This document shows positions 27,387-42,120 of a stretch of 64,000 nucleotides of DNA, in pieces. This DNA is from Dictyobacter vulcani. Lineage in GTDB: Bacteria > Chloroflexota > Ktedonobacteria > Ktedonobacterales > Ktedonobacteraceae. The stretch spans positions 2,914,001 through 2,978,000 of the forward strand of contig NZ_BKZW01000001.1 in assembly GCF_008974265.1 (NCBI RefSeq), read 5' to 3'. Positions within the stretch are counted from its first letter, which is position 1. Each line of letters begins with the position of its first letter. Below the pieces are notes generated by a model. It was not told the DNA's origin, did not search any database, and was given only the letters and a program-made list of their open reading frames with translations. A program made the translations under genes and the position numbers.

Positions 27387-27433
27387 AAAATGGTCCGACA
27401 CAGCACATTTGTTCCGTGTCGGACCATTTTTTA
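27387..27433 (+). terminator. Strong terminator
   Basis: AAAATGGTCCGACAC (27387-27401) pairs perfectly over 15 bp with GTGTCGGACCATTTT (27416-27430), 14-nt loop, then TTTATGG. Its position 15 nt after TAG 27371 supports the frameshift-corrected 3' end of the preceding gene. Confidence 0.9.
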
Positions 27434-27527
27434 TGGTTAAAAATCTGGTAGTGAGTTCAGTTGGATCGAGAAAAGAACGACCTCGGCTGAATGTAGAGGC
27501 GCAATAAATTTGGGAAACAAAAAAAAC

Positions 27528-27569
27528 TCGCTAAAAAGCCTTGACAAAGCTATTTTGAAATGTTATAGT
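27528..27569 (+). promoter_or_regulatory. rRNA promoter P1 with upstream element
   Basis: TTGACA (27541-27546), exactly 17 nt, TATAGT (27564-27569). TCGCTAAAAAGCC (27528-27540) directly abuts the -35 and is preceded by a run of As (27520-27526), like an UP element. The 12-mer TCGCTAAAAAGC is shared with the tRNA-Gln promoter. Confidence 0.9.
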
Positions 27570-28040
27570 AATTGAGCTGTCGCAAAACAACATCTTGTAG
27601 TTACGCCACGCTAAAGTGGCTTCCTCAGGGATTCAAAATTCCCCGTAGTGAGAATGTTCAATTTATAAAGTTTTTATGACTTTGTGGTTGAATGCTTGAA
27701 TCGTCTCTCATAAGAGAAAAAATGAGGCAAGAAAATCTCGTTGAGAAAGTACTTGACAAACAACTACAAGTATGCGATACTAACGAAGCTGAAGCGAGAT
27801 CCACAGTGAGATCGCAAAGTACCTTGACAACTGAAGAGTGGAAAGCAGAACAGCAACTGGAACAACATAAATCGTTTCTAGTTTCCTGTCAATTCGATCC
27901 TAATGTATGCAAGTATATTAGTGATCAACAATAATCTGCGAACAATTACAGCCAATGTTGTAAAACTTTGGCCATGGTCGCAACTTCACATGCAATTGAC
28001 ATACCTCCGCGTGAGTGTATGTTTGTATAAACGCAACAAT
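27570..28040 (+). other. rRNA operon leader
   Basis: A 470-nt transcribed leader before 16S. It holds a small hairpin GCCAC/GTGGC (27605-27620), the second promoter, and a repeated segment AAGTAC(C)TTGACAA (around 27748 and 27817). A reading frame at 27692-27934 has no ribosome site and is not considered a gene. Confidence 0.6.
27753..27781 (+). promoter_or_regulatory. rRNA promoter P2
   Basis: TTGACA (27753-27758), 17 nt, GATACT (27776-27781), inside the leader about 210 nt after P1. Confidence 0.65.
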
Positions 28041-32784
<4,744 letters not shown>

Positions 32785-32821
32785 ATCAGTATCTTCATCG
32801 TGGACACTCGCGTGAGTGCAC

Positions 32822-32886
32822 TCGGCTTCAGCTCATCGGCTGGCAGAGGCGCTCGGCAAAATTGAGGATAAACGGTATTGCAGTTG
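32822..32886 (+). other. Right strand of 23S processing stem; no 5S gene
   Basis: GCTCGGCAAAATTGAGG and ATAAACGGTATTGCAGTTG (32851-32886) are complementary to the spacer before 23S. The 120 nt between the 23S end and the terminator are filled by this stem; no 5S rRNA sequence is present. Confidence 0.8.
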
Positions 32887-32904
32887 GATATAAGTGACAA
32901 TTGG

Positions 32905-32933
32905 GGGTTTGCTATTCAGCAAATCCTTTTTTT
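32905..32933 (+). terminator. rRNA operon terminator
   Basis: GGGTTTGCT (32905-32913) pairs with AGCAAATCC (32918-32926), 4-nt loop, then seven Ts. It ends only 8 nt before the AAAGGAG of the next gene. Confidence 0.85.
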
Positions 32934-32954
32934 GCGTTTTAAAGGAGCAGTGAA

Positions 32955-33830
32955 ATGCTCATAGACTTTCATACACACATATTTCCTCCCGATGTTTGTA
33001 GGCATCGAGAGCGGTATTGTGAGCGCGATCCCTGGTTTAATGCGTTATATACTAATCCTCGTGCCAGTCTGGCCTCGGCTGAAGATCTGATCGCTGAAAT
33101 GGATAGTTCTGGGGTGGACGCTGCTGTCACATTCTCCTTTGGTTGGACCGATCCGGTACTTATTGAAGAATCCAATAGTTATGTGCTTGATGCTATGCGT
33201 CGTTATCCTGGTCGCATTTATGGTATGGCTGTTTTACAGCCTACTGCTGGCCAGCGCGCTTTACGTGAGCTAGAGCGTTGCGCTCAGGCTGGTATGATTG
33301 GGCTTGGCGAACTCATGCCCCATGGGCAGGGCTACTCTCTGAGTGATATTCGTTTACTGACACCTGTGATGGATATCGTGCGTCACTATCAGTTGCTTGT
33401 TCTCTCTCATTGTAGCGAGCCCGTTGGTCATATCTATCCTGGCAAAGGTAACGTCTCTGTACAGGACATTGTGACTTTTTTGACAGCCTTTCCTGGAGTA
33501 CGTTTTATCGCAGCCCACTGGGGTGGTGGCTTACCTTTTTATACATTAATGCCAGAAATCAAGCAAATAGCCTCTCATGTGTGGTATGATACTGCTGCAA
33601 CACCATATTTATATCGGCCAGAGATCTTTCCAACGGTCGCACGCCTGGTCGGTGCTGAACGCATTCTTTTTGCCAGTGATTATGGACTTTTGCGGCAAAA
33701 GCGCGTGATCAGCCATATCCGACAATCCGGACTGGAGGCTGAAGAGCTAGCTATGGTTCTGGGAAATAATGCCCGGCAGTTGTTAAGTCTCTATGATCCT
33801 GTTCTACGTGATGCATCATCCCAATTGTAA
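32955..33830 (+). CDS. Amidohydrolase-family metal-dependent hydrolase
   Basis: A 291-residue TIM-barrel hydrolase of the amidohydrolase_2 type. Metal ligands expected from the family are visible: the N-terminal HTH in MLIDFHTHIFPPD, the central histidines in VLSHCSEP and FIAAHWGGGLPF, and the C-terminal Asp in ILFASDYG. Such proteins include decarboxylases (ACMSD-like) and lactonases; the substrate cannot be told. AAAGGAG (32941-32947) lies 7 nt before the ATG. The rRNA terminator sits within its leader, so transcription must come from readthrough or a promoter inside the 3' part of the rRNA unit. Confidence 0.85.
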   Translation: MLIDFHTHIFPPDVCRHRERYCERDPWFNALYTNPRASLASAEDLIAEMDSSGVDAAVTFSFGWTDPVLIEESNSYVLDAMRRYPGRIYGMAVLQPTAGQRALRELERCAQAGMIGLGELMPHGQGYSLSDIRLLTPVMDIVRHYQLLVLSHCSEPVGHIYPGKGNVSVQDIVTFLTAFPGVRFIAAHWGGGLPFYTLMPEIKQIASHVWYDTAATPYLYRPEIFPTVARLVGAERILFASDYGLLRQKRVISHIRQSGLEAEELAMVLGNNARQLLSLYDPVLRDASSQL

Positions 33831-33873
33831 TCTGAGTTTATCGCTAGTCCTTTAAGGTTGAGGTATTTTCATT

Positions 33874-34836
33874 ATGCGAGTAGTTTCTCTTGGTAGTGGC
33901 AGTAGTGGTAATGCGTTTCTCGTTGAGGCGGGTCCTCAAGGGCGCACAAAGCTGTTACTGGACGCAGGGCTGAGTACTCGCATGTTAACAACGCGTCTGG
34001 CTGCTGTAGGCGTCTCTCTGTCCCAGATTCAAGCTATCCTGGTGACACATGAACATAGCGATCACGTTCAGGGTATTCCCACCCTCCTCAAACTATACAC
34101 TATGCCAGTTATCGCTGATATTAAAACCCTCACGGCGATTCAGGATGGTTTAAGAACCGGAGTATGGCGTACAGACTCCGGTAGAGTTGTCCGCGCAAAA
34201 TTAGATCCAGATCCTGCTGAGCCAGTTGCTATTACAACGACTGAAGTACCAGATACTAGCAGGTTGGTTCGAGAGGCGGCCGGGCAAGTGATCGTTCCAA
34301 ATACGCCAGCATCCATCAGGATACCGCATCAGGTATTGCCCGCGGGATCGCGTCTCAAGATTGGTGATATCGAGATAACCTCATTTGCTATTTCTCATGA
34401 TGCTAGCGCCCCCTGTGGTTTTCTCCTGGAGGCTGGAGGTTGTCGTGTGTGTCTGGTCACGGATAGTGGCGAAGTTACCCCAACAATGTTAGAGCATATG
34501 CAGCATGCTGATCTCTTAATTCTAGAATCAAACCATGATCGTGAACGCCTCTGGCGTGGACCTTATCCCTGGCACCTGAAAAACCGTATCCTCAGTCCTA
34601 CCGGGCATCTCTCCAACGATCAGGCTGGTGAAGCTATTGTACAAATCTGGCGTGAAAGTGGAATGCGCTGGCTCTGGCTGGCCCATTTAAGCCGCACCAA
34701 CAACACGCCAACGCTGGCACTGGAAAGCATGCGCCTGTATCTACGTGCTGCACGGGTAAATATGGCTCATATTAAAATTGCTGCTCTTCCCCCCACATCA
34801 GGTCAAACCTGGGACTCAACCCAATTATGGCAATAA
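33874..34836 (+). CDS. MBL-fold metallo-hydrolase (YycJ/WalJ-like)
   Basis: Metallo-beta-lactamase fold, cytoplasmic. The N-terminus VVSLGSGSSGNAFLVEAG and the metal motif VTHEHSDHVQG match the YycJ/WalJ group, nuclease-like proteins linked in Firmicutes to cell-wall and DNA processes. Further ligands are FAISHDA and LVTDSGEV, then LILESNHD and GHLSNDQAGEAI. It is 320 residues, about 50 longer than usual because of an inserted segment near residues 88-150 (GVWRTDSGRVVRAKLDPD onward). It follows the amidohydrolase by 43 nt, likely one operon. Confidence 0.88.
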   Translation: MRVVSLGSGSSGNAFLVEAGPQGRTKLLLDAGLSTRMLTTRLAAVGVSLSQIQAILVTHEHSDHVQGIPTLLKLYTMPVIADIKTLTAIQDGLRTGVWRTDSGRVVRAKLDPDPAEPVAITTTEVPDTSRLVREAAGQVIVPNTPASIRIPHQVLPAGSRLKIGDIEITSFAISHDASAPCGFLLEAGGCRVCLVTDSGEVTPTMLEHMQHADLLILESNHDRERLWRGPYPWHLKNRILSPTGHLSNDQAGEAIVQIWRESGMRWLWLAHLSRTNNTPTLALESMRLYLRAARVNMAHIKIAALPPTSGQTWDSTQLWQ

Positions 34837-34849
34837 TCTATTGGTTTCA

Positions 34850-37800
34850 TTATCTTAGTGTGCTTGCTTTCTCCTGCAACGCCTGCTGTACACGCTCAAT
34901 AGCTGGCCTGGCATCCAGAGACTCATAGAAGCCGAGGGCTTGTTCCAGATAGCAGCGTTTGAGACTGACGTCGCTATCGCGTTTTTCCTGGCTCGTCTGT
35001 GTCTCGGCTCGATATTGATAGAGCAAGCCTAAATTATATAATGTGTGGGCACGCTCCCAGGGAAGATCTAGTTTTTCGCAGTAATCATGAGAAAGACGCA
35101 AATCTTCCTCGGCTAAATCTAATTGGCCTTTAAACATATACATGCGACCGCGTGCACGTAGCGCTACCGCCAGACTCTTACGAGATCCAGATTCTATGCA
35201 CAGCTGTATGGTGCGGTTGAGCAAATCTTCTTTGCCTTCAATGTTCCGGGTTGTCACAAGCAAATCTACCAACGTTGACATGATGGCTGGATCTGGAAAT
35301 GGTTCGCTATGGATGAATTTATCCTGATAGTCTGCCAGAGCTCGTGTCCAATCTTCTTGTGCTAGATGGATGGCATGCATTTTTGTATCAATTGAAGTAT
35401 TTTCATCCAGAGTAGCACGCTCATTTTGTTGAGTTAATAAGCGCTTGTATTGCTGTGTATATTTGTCACCCTCTTCCAGTTTTCCATGATGGTAAGCAAT
35501 CGTTGCCAGCGTTTCCAGCGCCCATAATTGCCGCTTCTCATCCTGTTGATATTTTTCAATAAATTGCAGGATCTCTAGAGCTACCTGTCTGGCATTGTCC
35601 CAGCGATTCCAGCGTTGCCACACCCGCATACGTCCGACCATAGTCGTCAGTACCATGCCAGGACTCTCCATGGTCCGCGCATTGCTTCCAGCACGGCCAT
35701 AGTAGTTTAACGCCGTAGCATACTCGGCAACCTGCTCATAAGAAATTCCCAGCGAGACATAAAGATCATAGAGTTCTTCTCGATCTGTAATCAGATGCTC
35801 AAGTTTAAGTCGCCGCTCCTGGAGCTCGATAGATTTGGTATAGCGGTGATATTCAAAGTTGATAAAGCCCATCGCATCCAGCGTAAGCGAGAGCGTCCGT
35901 GGGTTATTTAATTCTTCGGCCATGTGTAAGGCCTGATGCCCACTCTGCAAGGCTTGATCTGCCAGCTTATTTTTCTTGTCACTTGGAGCTTTACTTAGTT
36001 GACGAATATACCAGAAGGCCTGATAGGTCAGAAAGGCAATATATTGGCGGCTGGTGGGTGTCCCTTCCAGCAGTTTTAAGCCCGCGTTGATATATTTGCG
36101 CACCTCTTTAGGATCTGGTGGCACATCGAAGCGAGCCAGCCAGCGTGTTGCCAGCAGCGATAGGAGCTCATAGAGCTTTAGTAAATGACCATTGTCGGGT
36201 GGGACATCAGTATCAGTAGCCAATTGTAAGGCGCGGCGCAACTGATGCCAGGCTTCATCAAGATCACCACGCTGGGTATGGGCCTCTCCCACCTTGGCGA
36301 GCATCTTGCTGCGGTCCAGCGCATTGGCGTGACCATCGTTGAGGAGCTCAAAAGCATCTTTATAGGCCTGTAAGGCTCGTAGTCCATAGTAGCTATCCAT
36401 GGCTTGATCGCCTGTCAACTCTAAGTACTTGACTGCTCGATCGCGTAAATCACGACGGGTCAGACGAACCGGAGGGGCAGTGGGCTGTTGCTGATTGTAT
36501 ATCTCGATATAATCGATTGCTGCATTGGGAGACCACGTTGCGAGTGCCCGTTGATAATGATAGGCGATCAATTCAACAAAATCAGCTTGTTGATTGCTGG
36601 TTTGCTCATGTAACCAGAGCGCGAGCCGCGCATGCTCACGCGAGCGTCTCTGTCGCGGCACGTTATTATAAACCACATCACGGATCAAGATATGTTTAAA
36701 GATAAATGCCCGGTCAGGTTTGGTGGGCGTGGCTGCCTTAATGCTTATTTCTGCGATAAAATCTCGCCGTATCAATGCGACCAGCGCCTCTACGACCTCT
36801 TCTGGCCGGAAGCCCTGAGCTAATTCCAGCAATGTTGACAACCAGAAGGTACGTCCAATAATTGAGCTATGCTGGAGTATTAACTTCTCGGTCGGATTGA
36901 GCAGATCGACACGAGCGGCCAGTACACCTTGAATCGTATCAGGCACATGTGGCAGCGGGATTAAATATGGATTACTGAGCATACCCTCTTCCAGTGCCTC
37001 ACTGGCAACACTCTGCACGGGTTGACCTAAATCACTTAGCGTACTTTGTTTGGGAGACTCTACATGCCAGTAACTTTGTCCCCGGGCCTGATTTTCTCCC
37101 CGCACGAGAATACCTTGATCAATGAACATACGCACAATCTCTTCCACAAAGAAAGGATTGCCTTCAGAACGGGCCAGGATGGTGTAGCGCAACGCCTCCG
37201 GTAATTCACTGGTATTCAACAGTGCATCGACCAGATCACTGCTCTCCTCCCAATTAAGCGAGTCCAGTTCAATTGTAGTAAAGTTACGATGGCCACCACC
37301 CCAGTCGCGGCGGTGCTCTAGAAAATCAGGCCGGGCCGGACAGATAAAGAGCAGTGGTACGGATGTAATCCGGTCTGTCAGATATTCAAATAAGTCCAGG
37401 AGAGCTTCATCTGCCCATTGTAAATCATCGATCACGATAATCAGTGGCTGTAGTTCACCCAGGGCCTCTAATAAGACACGCCAGGCCCTTAGCAGCGCTC
37501 CCTGAGCACTACTCTGTTTGATTGTAGATGTGCGCATAGTTGTCTGCGCTTCAGGCTTAGGGCGTTCGTTATAGTCTGGCTCCTCAGAGGAACTTTCCTT
37601 CCCTAATAGTCCACGGCCAATACGGCGTAGCAATGTTTCAGCAATCTCTTCGGGTGATTTATTGCATCCTGCTCTGGCAAACGTTATCCGCAAGAATTCA
37701 ATAAAGCGTTGCTGGACAATTTCACTGGTATCCCCATCCTGTACATGGAGAATGCTGCGCAGGATCTCAATTAAGGGCCAGTAGGTCAAACCCTCTCCAT

Positions 37801-38908
37801 ATGGAGGACAGCGACCTTTGAGGACCAATGGGGGCTGTAATTTGCCCATTGCGGATGCACTCTTGACGAGTTCTTGTTCACGTTTAATGAATTCACGCAC
37901 CAGACGGGACTTGCCAATACCGGGTGTACCTAAAATTGTGATCAGGTGCGGCCTGCGCTCTGTCTGTACCCGGGCATAGCTGGCATGCATCAATGTCAAT
38001 TCTAGATCGCGACCTACCAGCGGGGTATTATTACCTGTTAGCCCTCTTGGATGCTGTGTGATGATTGGCGTGGCTTGTCGCAGTCCCTGCACTACATAGC
38101 CCGAGATAGGTTCAGCTTTGCCTTTAAGATGCAGAGGTGCAATCGCTTTAAAGTCAAACACTTCTCGGCTTGAGTGGTAAGTGCGTTCGCCTACCAGGAT
38201 GGTATCAGGCATGGCCATCTGCTGTAGTCGTGCCGCTATATTGACGGCATCCCCCGTGATCAGGAAATCCTGGTGCTGGGTGGCCGTTGATCCTGTGGCA
38301 GCTACCTCACCAGTATTGATACCAATGCGCATTTGTAAGCGCGTCGCCTCTGGATCGCGTCCCAGCCGTTGCTCATTGAAAATTGTCAGTGCTGCATGCA
38401 TATCCAGAGCGGCTCGAATGGCACGATCAGGATCATCTTCATGCGTGACTGGTGTGCCAAAGACAGCCATGACGGCATCCCCGATATACTTTTCTACTGT
38501 ACCATCGTGCTTGCGAATCTGAGCTGTCATCAGGTTGAAGTAGCCAGTTAAAATGGCGCGCATATCTTCTGGATCCAGGCGGTCTGCCAGTGGCGTTGAG
38601 CCGGTAATATCGGCAAACATTACTGTCACTATACGTCGTTCTTCAGATGAAACAAGCAATGAGGAGCTAGCCTGTGCCGGAATCGCTTCCAGCATAGGTT
38701 GTGTCTCGCCTGCATTCACCACTGGTCCAGATGAAATTAGGATGCTCGGATTATGATTGCTTGCGAGGGCCGTTCCGCATTCCATACAAAATTTGGCACC
38801 AGTTGGATTGACGGTGCCGCAGTTGGGACAACCGAGTAGACGAGTTCCACATTCCATACAAAATTTGGCATGAGAAGGATTAACTGTTTGGCAATTAGGG
38901 CAGCGCAT
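34850..38908 (-). CDS. Adenylate/guanylate cyclase with AAA ATPase and TPR domains
   Basis: A 1352-residue multidomain sensor/regulator, no transmembrane segment. Two zinc ribbons open it (CPNCQTVN...FCMECG and CPNCGTVN...FCMECG, residues 3-45). A class III nucleotide cyclase follows (about 90-275) with both metal aspartates, Asp100 in FADITGST and Asp144 in [12 protein letters not shown], and NIAARL (Asn223, Arg227). Then a P-loop ATPase (GTPGIGKS, 327-334; Walker [17 protein letters not shown]) of the MalT/AAA_16 type, and tetratricopeptide repeats from about 790 to the end. Likely cAMP-type signalling gated by ATPase/TPR partners; the ligand is unknown. It converges on the MBL gene. Confidence 0.92.
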   Translation of the reverse strand: MRCPNCQTVNPSHAKFCMECGTRLLGCPNCGTVNPTGAKFCMECGTALASNHNPSILISSGPVVNAGETQPMLEAIPAQASSSLLVSSEERRIVTVMFADITGSTPLADRLDPEDMRAILTGYFNLMTAQIRKHDGTVEKYIGDAVMAVFGTPVTHEDDPDRAIRAALDMHAALTIFNEQRLGRDPEATRLQMRIGINTGEVAATGSTATQHQDFLITGDAVNIAARLQQMAMPDTILVGERTYHSSREVFDFKAIAPLHLKGKAEPISGYVVQGLRQATPIITQHPRGLTGNNTPLVGRDLELTLMHASYARVQTERRPHLITILGTPGIGKSRLVREFIKREQELVKSASAMGKLQPPLVLKGRCPPYGEGLTYWPLIEILRSILHVQDGDTSEIVQQRFIEFLRITFARAGCNKSPEEIAETLLRRIGRGLLGKESSSEEPDYNERPKPEAQTTMRTSTIKQSSAQGALLRAWRVLLEALGELQPLIIVIDDLQWADEALLDLFEYLTDRITSVPLLFICPARPDFLEHRRDWGGGHRNFTTIELDSLNWEESSDLVDALLNTSELPEALRYTILARSEGNPFFVEEIVRMFIDQGILVRGENQARGQSYWHVESPKQSTLSDLGQPVQSVASEALEEGMLSNPYLIPLPHVPDTIQGVLAARVDLLNPTEKLILQHSSIIGRTFWLSTLLELAQGFRPEEVVEALVALIRRDFIAEISIKAATPTKPDRAFIFKHILIRDVVYNNVPRQRRSREHARLALWLHEQTSNQQADFVELIAYHYQRALATWSPNAAIDYIEIYNQQQPTAPPVRLTRRDLRDRAVKYLELTGDQAMDSYYGLRALQAYKDAFELLNDGHANALDRSKMLAKVGEAHTQRGDLDEAWHQLRRALQLATDTDVPPDNGHLLKLYELLSLLATRWLARFDVPPDPKEVRKYINAGLKLLEGTPTSRQYIAFLTYQAFWYIRQLSKAPSDKKNKLADQALQSGHQALHMAEELNNPRTLSLTLDAMGFINFEYHRYTKSIELQERRLKLEHLITDREELYDLYVSLGISYEQVAEYATALNYYGRAGSNARTMESPGMVLTTMVGRMRVWQRWNRWDNARQVALEILQFIEKYQQDEKRQLWALETLATIAYHHGKLEEGDKYTQQYKRLLTQQNERATLDENTSIDTKMHAIHLAQEDWTRALADYQDKFIHSEPFPDPAIMSTLVDLLVTTRNIEGKEDLLNRTIQLCIESGSRKSLAVALRARGRMYMFKGQLDLAEEDLRLSHDYCEKLDLPWERAHTLYNLGLLYQYRAETQTSQEKRDSDVSLKRCYLEQALGFYESLDARPAIERVQQALQEKASTLR

Positions 38909-39228
38909 ACAAATCCAGTTTTTTCTGTTATTTCTTTGCTATGAATTGTTCTACTATATCGTTCTCTATTGTACAACACCTCAGTTAGGAATGAAAACTT
39001 TTGATTGAAGTCAATTGGAAGGTTTTGTTGAGGATTGGTGTTGTGAATTATGTATGTTAGTAAGGAGCTTATAATAAAACATATTATAAGCTGATAAATT
39101 GTCTGGTAATGATGCAACCTATAGAATTGAATGGCATCAAGTTTTATATAGGTGAAAGCTTGCGCACTTTCTACTTGACGTTTTTATCTTTGTTCCGTAC
39201 TATGGATGTTGATGAAGGGAGATGCATT

Positions 39229-39786
39229 ATGCAGCGAGATTTTTTCGTGGAGAGTCGTAGCTATGATAAATTGCTACGTGGGACGTGGCGAGCATATAAG
39301 TTAAATGGTGAGCTCCAAATTGGTAATGAGCAAGCCGCAACCGGACATGATGAGTGTATTCGACTCTGGTTACCTGCTGGCACTCCAATGAACTGGGCAT
39401 CCGGGACACGTAAATTGCGCAATAATTGTGTACAATTTTTCTGGCCTGATCGCTGGTATATGTTAAGCGCTTTTTACAATGAAGATAGCTTAATTCATAC
39501 TTACGCAAATATTATTCATCCTGCCCAGATTATGTTGGATCGGCTCTCTTACATAGATTTAGATCTAAGCACACTGGTCAAGCCGGATACGAGCTATGAA
39601 GTATTAACCCAGGCTGAATTTGATCATATGGCAGCGACTTTGCATTATGATGAGCAGACGCGCGTGAGCTCATTGATGGCCTTACAAACGATTACCAGCA
39701 CTATCCAGCGGAGCATTGGCCTTTTTGCAGCCGTACCGCATCGTTTGAATCTTAGCCAGTTACATAGCACCTGCAATCCATCATGA
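39229..39786 (+). CDS. DUF402 family protein
   Basis: About 185 residues. The signature of the DUF402/FomD-NtdP fold is visible: a tryptophan-rich N-terminal barrel (RLWLPAGTPMNWASG, FFWPDRWYMLSAFYNE) and the conserved acidic centre YIDLDLSTLVKPDTSYEVLTQAEFDHM, where Asp residues bind metal. Known members are nucleotide diphosphatases (Sa1684, FomD). The product here is untested. ATG 39229 is chosen because GAAGGGAG lies 8 nt upstream; the longer frame from 39109 begins with non-family residues. Confidence 0.8.
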   Translation: MQRDFFVESRSYDKLLRGTWRAYKLNGELQIGNEQAATGHDECIRLWLPAGTPMNWASGTRKLRNNCVQFFWPDRWYMLSAFYNEDSLIHTYANIIHPAQIMLDRLSYIDLDLSTLVKPDTSYEVLTQAEFDHMAATLHYDEQTRVSSLMALQTITSTIQRSIGLFAAVPHRLNLSQLHSTCNPS

Positions 39787-39899
39787 CATGTTATTGCAAA
39801 ACAATCGTGGGCGTCGCCTGGTTGTTGCCAGCCGCGTGTATATGATTGAATAGTACTGGTATACCCGAATTTTCAATGAAGAAGAAGGAAAAAAAGACT

Positions 39900-40310
39900 A
39901 TGCCCAGACGCATTGATCATGTAGCTATTATTGTACGTAACCTTGAGCAGGCACTGTCCTTTTATCGCGATACACTGGGAATCGTCCCTGGCGAGATCCA
40001 GGAAGTGCCGACCGAGCAGGTGCGTATCGCTTTTCTCCCTCTTGGGGGTCCAGAGGGAAGTCAGTTAGAGCTGATTGAGCCAACCCCCGCCAATGTCAGC
40101 CTGAATAAATTCCTGGATAAGCGTGGTGAAGGCCTCCATCATGTCTGTCTGGAGGTCGAAAATGTAGATGCGTCCCTGGAGAGTCTGAAAGAGAAAGGGG
40201 CTGCCGTCATGGATCAGCAGCCTCGTCTGGCAGCTGAAGGGCGAGCCATCTTCCTTCATCCTAAAAGCTCCAATGGTGTGCTGTTAGAGTTATTGGAAAA
40301 ACCTGAATAG
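39900..40310 (+). CDS. mce: Methylmalonyl-CoA epimerase
   Basis: VOC-fold metalloenzyme that interconverts (R)- and (S)-methylmalonyl-CoA, used in propionyl-CoA or odd-chain/branched amino-acid breakdown. RRIDHVAIIVRNLEQALSFYRDTLG, QLELIEP, GLHHVCLEV and GVLLELLEKPE supply the metal ligands His, Gln/Glu and His in the usual order. The start ATG 39900 follows GAAGGA by 10 nt; 136 residues is typical. A TTG 54 nt upstream is in frame but adds a lysine-rich stretch with no family match. Mutase subunits are not in this window. Confidence 0.93.
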   Translation: MPRRIDHVAIIVRNLEQALSFYRDTLGIVPGEIQEVPTEQVRIAFLPLGGPEGSQLELIEPTPANVSLNKFLDKRGEGLHHVCLEVENVDASLESLKEKGAAVMDQQPRLAAEGRAIFLHPKSSNGVLLELLEKPE

Positions 40311-40514
40311 CTTTGACCCTTTCCACTTGTGCTATTGATCAGGTCACAACGCAGGCAGGTGCATAGACGTAGTAGTAGTAGTAGGAAAGGCGTTTGTGCC
40401 GATCATGTATGGTTGAAGATAAGGCAGAAAGTACATAAACTGTCTATTCTCTATCCTATCTGCTGTACAATATTGATATAATGAGCTAAAAAAGTAGCTA
40501 GTAGAGAAAGAATT

Positions 40515-41252
40515 GTGATAAATCAGCCCCCCATAGGTCAGGAAGCGATTATTGCAGCGAATCTTACCCGGGTACGTGCGCGCATCGCTGAAGCAGCGCA
40601 GCGCGCCGGACGCAATCCGGAAACTATCACGCTTGTTGCTGTCTCCAAAACCAAACCACTCGAAGTGATAAAGGTGGCATATAATTTAGGGATAAGGGAT
40701 TTTGGCGAGAATCGCGTACAGGAAGCTCTGGAAAAGCAGGCGGCTTTTTCTCCATCAGATCTCCGCTGGCATATGATCGGGCACCTGCAGACCAATAAAG
40801 CACAGAAGGTCTGTGGTTCTTTTGCATATATTCATAGTGTTGATAGTCTGCATGTAGCCTTAGCTCTGCAAAGGGCTGCTGAAAAGAAACTTCATGTAGA
40901 TGAAACCGAGGTGCAGCAAACTGTATTGTTGCAGGTGAATATTTCAGGGGAAACCACTAAAGAAGGCATGACCATTGAAGATGCGCCTGCTATTGCACGC
41001 CAACTGCTCCCTCTGTCACATCTAAAAGTGCAGGGTTTGATGACAGTTGCTCCTCTGGTGGATGATCCAGAGCAGGTGCGTTCGGTGTTTCGAGCACTGC
41101 GTCAGTTGCGTGATAAGCTGCGTCAGGAAGTCCCTGAACATTCCTGGGAACAGCTTTCAATGGGAATGACTGACGACTATCATATTGCTATTGAAGAGGG
41201 TGCAACTATTGTGCGTGTCGGGCGTGCAATCTTTGGTGAGCGTGTCAAATAA
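40515..41252 (+). CDS. YggS/PROSC family PLP-homeostasis protein
   Basis: Pyridoxal-phosphate-binding protein of the alanine-racemase-like fold III, needed for PLP balance rather than catalysis. The PLP lysine is in LVAVSKTKP, followed by DFGENRVQEA, WHMIGHLQTNKAQKV, VLLQVNISGETTKEG, GLMTVAP and LSMGMTDDYHIAIEEGATIVRVGRAIFGER (in parts). 245 residues. The start is GTG 40515. It heads a cluster with yggT and yggU homologues, the common bacterial arrangement next to division genes. Confidence 0.95.
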   Translation: MINQPPIGQEAIIAANLTRVRARIAEAAQRAGRNPETITLVAVSKTKPLEVIKVAYNLGIRDFGENRVQEALEKQAAFSPSDLRWHMIGHLQTNKAQKVCGSFAYIHSVDSLHVALALQRAAEKKLHVDETEVQQTVLLQVNISGETTKEGMTIEDAPAIARQLLPLSHLKVQGLMTVAPLVDDPEQVRSVFRALRQLRDKLRQEVPEHSWEQLSMGMTDDYHIAIEEGATIVRVGRAIFGERVK

Positions 41253-41332
41253 TTATGAGGCGAGGATCATAGCAGGCCTTTGGATTGGCAGCTATGCAGT
41301 TGGCAACCGATGGCGTAAAAAGGAGATTCTGC

Positions 41333-41827
41333 ATGAAAATTGATGACATCCTGTTTAGCCGCAGAACACGACAAAATCATGCCCTTGAGCATGCGACATT
41401 TACCATCATGGGAACTATGGACCCCTCTTTAAGCGCGAGTGCTCGCTCAAACGCGGATGGCTTTACGATCTTTGGAGATGTGGACCTGGGTCTCCTGAGG
41501 CGTGCTCTGGATGAGGCGCTTATGCGTTTACTGGCTGGTGAGGCTGAGTTGGCCATCCATCCTAATTGTGGGACCAATCTGGCTGTCGGTGTCTCCATGG
41601 TCACAATTGGCACATTACTGGGCATGGCCTCCAGTAACAATCGAACCCGGGTTGCGTCCGCGACGGCTTCTTCTGTGGCCGGTTGGATGGCTGCGCGACC
41701 GCTTGGTGAATATGTGCAAAAACATTTTACGACTTTGCCCGATCTGGCTGGTGTCCGTGTTACGGATATTACACGTCGTAAATTGTTTGGCTTTACCTTT
41801 ATCGAAGTACGTACTATTCAGGAGTAA
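41333..41827 (+). CDS. DUF6391-type membrane-associated protein
   Basis: A 164-residue protein with RQNHALEHATFTIM near the N-terminus, the NHALEHAT motif typical of the DUF6391 group (function unknown). A central glycine-rich hydrophobic segment (NLAVGVSMVTIGTLLGMASS) and VASATASSVAGWMAARPLG suggest membrane contact. AAAAGGAG lies 8 nt before ATG 41333; the longer frame from 41285 is unsupported. It is inserted between yggS and yggT homologues, stopping 2 nt before the yggT start, so it is co-transcribed with them. Family name from motif memory. Confidence 0.75.
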   Translation: MKIDDILFSRRTRQNHALEHATFTIMGTMDPSLSASARSNADGFTIFGDVDLGLLRRALDEALMRLLAGEAELAIHPNCGTNLAVGVSMVTIGTLLGMASSNNRTRVASATASSVAGWMAARPLGEYVQKHFTTLPDLAGVRVTDITRRKLFGFTFIEVRTIQE

Positions 41828-41829
41828 TT

Positions 41830-42117
41830 ATGTATACGCCACCACCTTTGCCTGTGCCCATTTTTTCGATCCTGATTAACTATGGCATCAGCTTCTTGAT
41901 CCTGGCAATGCTGGTTCGTGCTATTGCCTCAATGTTTCGTATGGACGAGCGCTATGCCTTTATTCGTTTCCTGGCCCGCTTGACTGATCCTTTCATCGAG
42001 CCTGCGCGGCGCGTTATCCGCCAGACCTGGGTGTTAGATCTGTCATTTATGGTGACCTGGTTTATGCTCATGATTGTGCAGCATTTGCTGTTGCAAGCTC
42101 TTCCCATCGGATGGTAA
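41830..42117 (+). CDS. YggT family membrane protein
   Basis: A 95-residue protein with two hydrophobic segments (ILINYGISFLILAMLVRAIASMF and DLSFMVTWFMLMIVQHLLLQAL). The stretch RFLARLTDPFIEPARRVI is the hallmark of YggT. YggT proteins are linked to ion or osmotic balance and division-site assembly; no enzyme activity is known. AGGAG lies 5 nt before the ATG, and the gene is 3 nt from the yggU homologue. Confidence 0.93.
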   Translation: MYTPPPLPVPIFSILINYGISFLILAMLVRAIASMFRMDERYAFIRFLARLTDPFIEPARRVIRQTWVLDLSFMVTWFMLMIVQHLLLQALPIGW

Positions 42118-42120
42118 AAA

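Noticed and set aside
27692-27934. An 80-residue open frame in the rRNA leader
   Set aside because: No ribosome-binding site, no family resemblance, and it lies between rRNA promoters and includes P2; the region is explained as untranslated leader.
32785-32905. Possible 5S rRNA after 23S
   Set aside because: The sequence is explained by the processing stem and terminator; no 5S-like helices or conserved loops were recognised.
38737-39117. A 126-residue minus-strand frame upstream of the cyclase
   Set aside because: It overlaps the zinc-ribbon start of the 1352-residue cyclase gene in another frame and has no good start site; its repeats ([16 protein letters not shown]) are the shadow of the duplicated zinc ribbon.
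40369-40384. GTA trinucleotide run before yggS
   Set aside because: Only about five units, with no clear link to any promoter or start; noted as low-complexity DNA.
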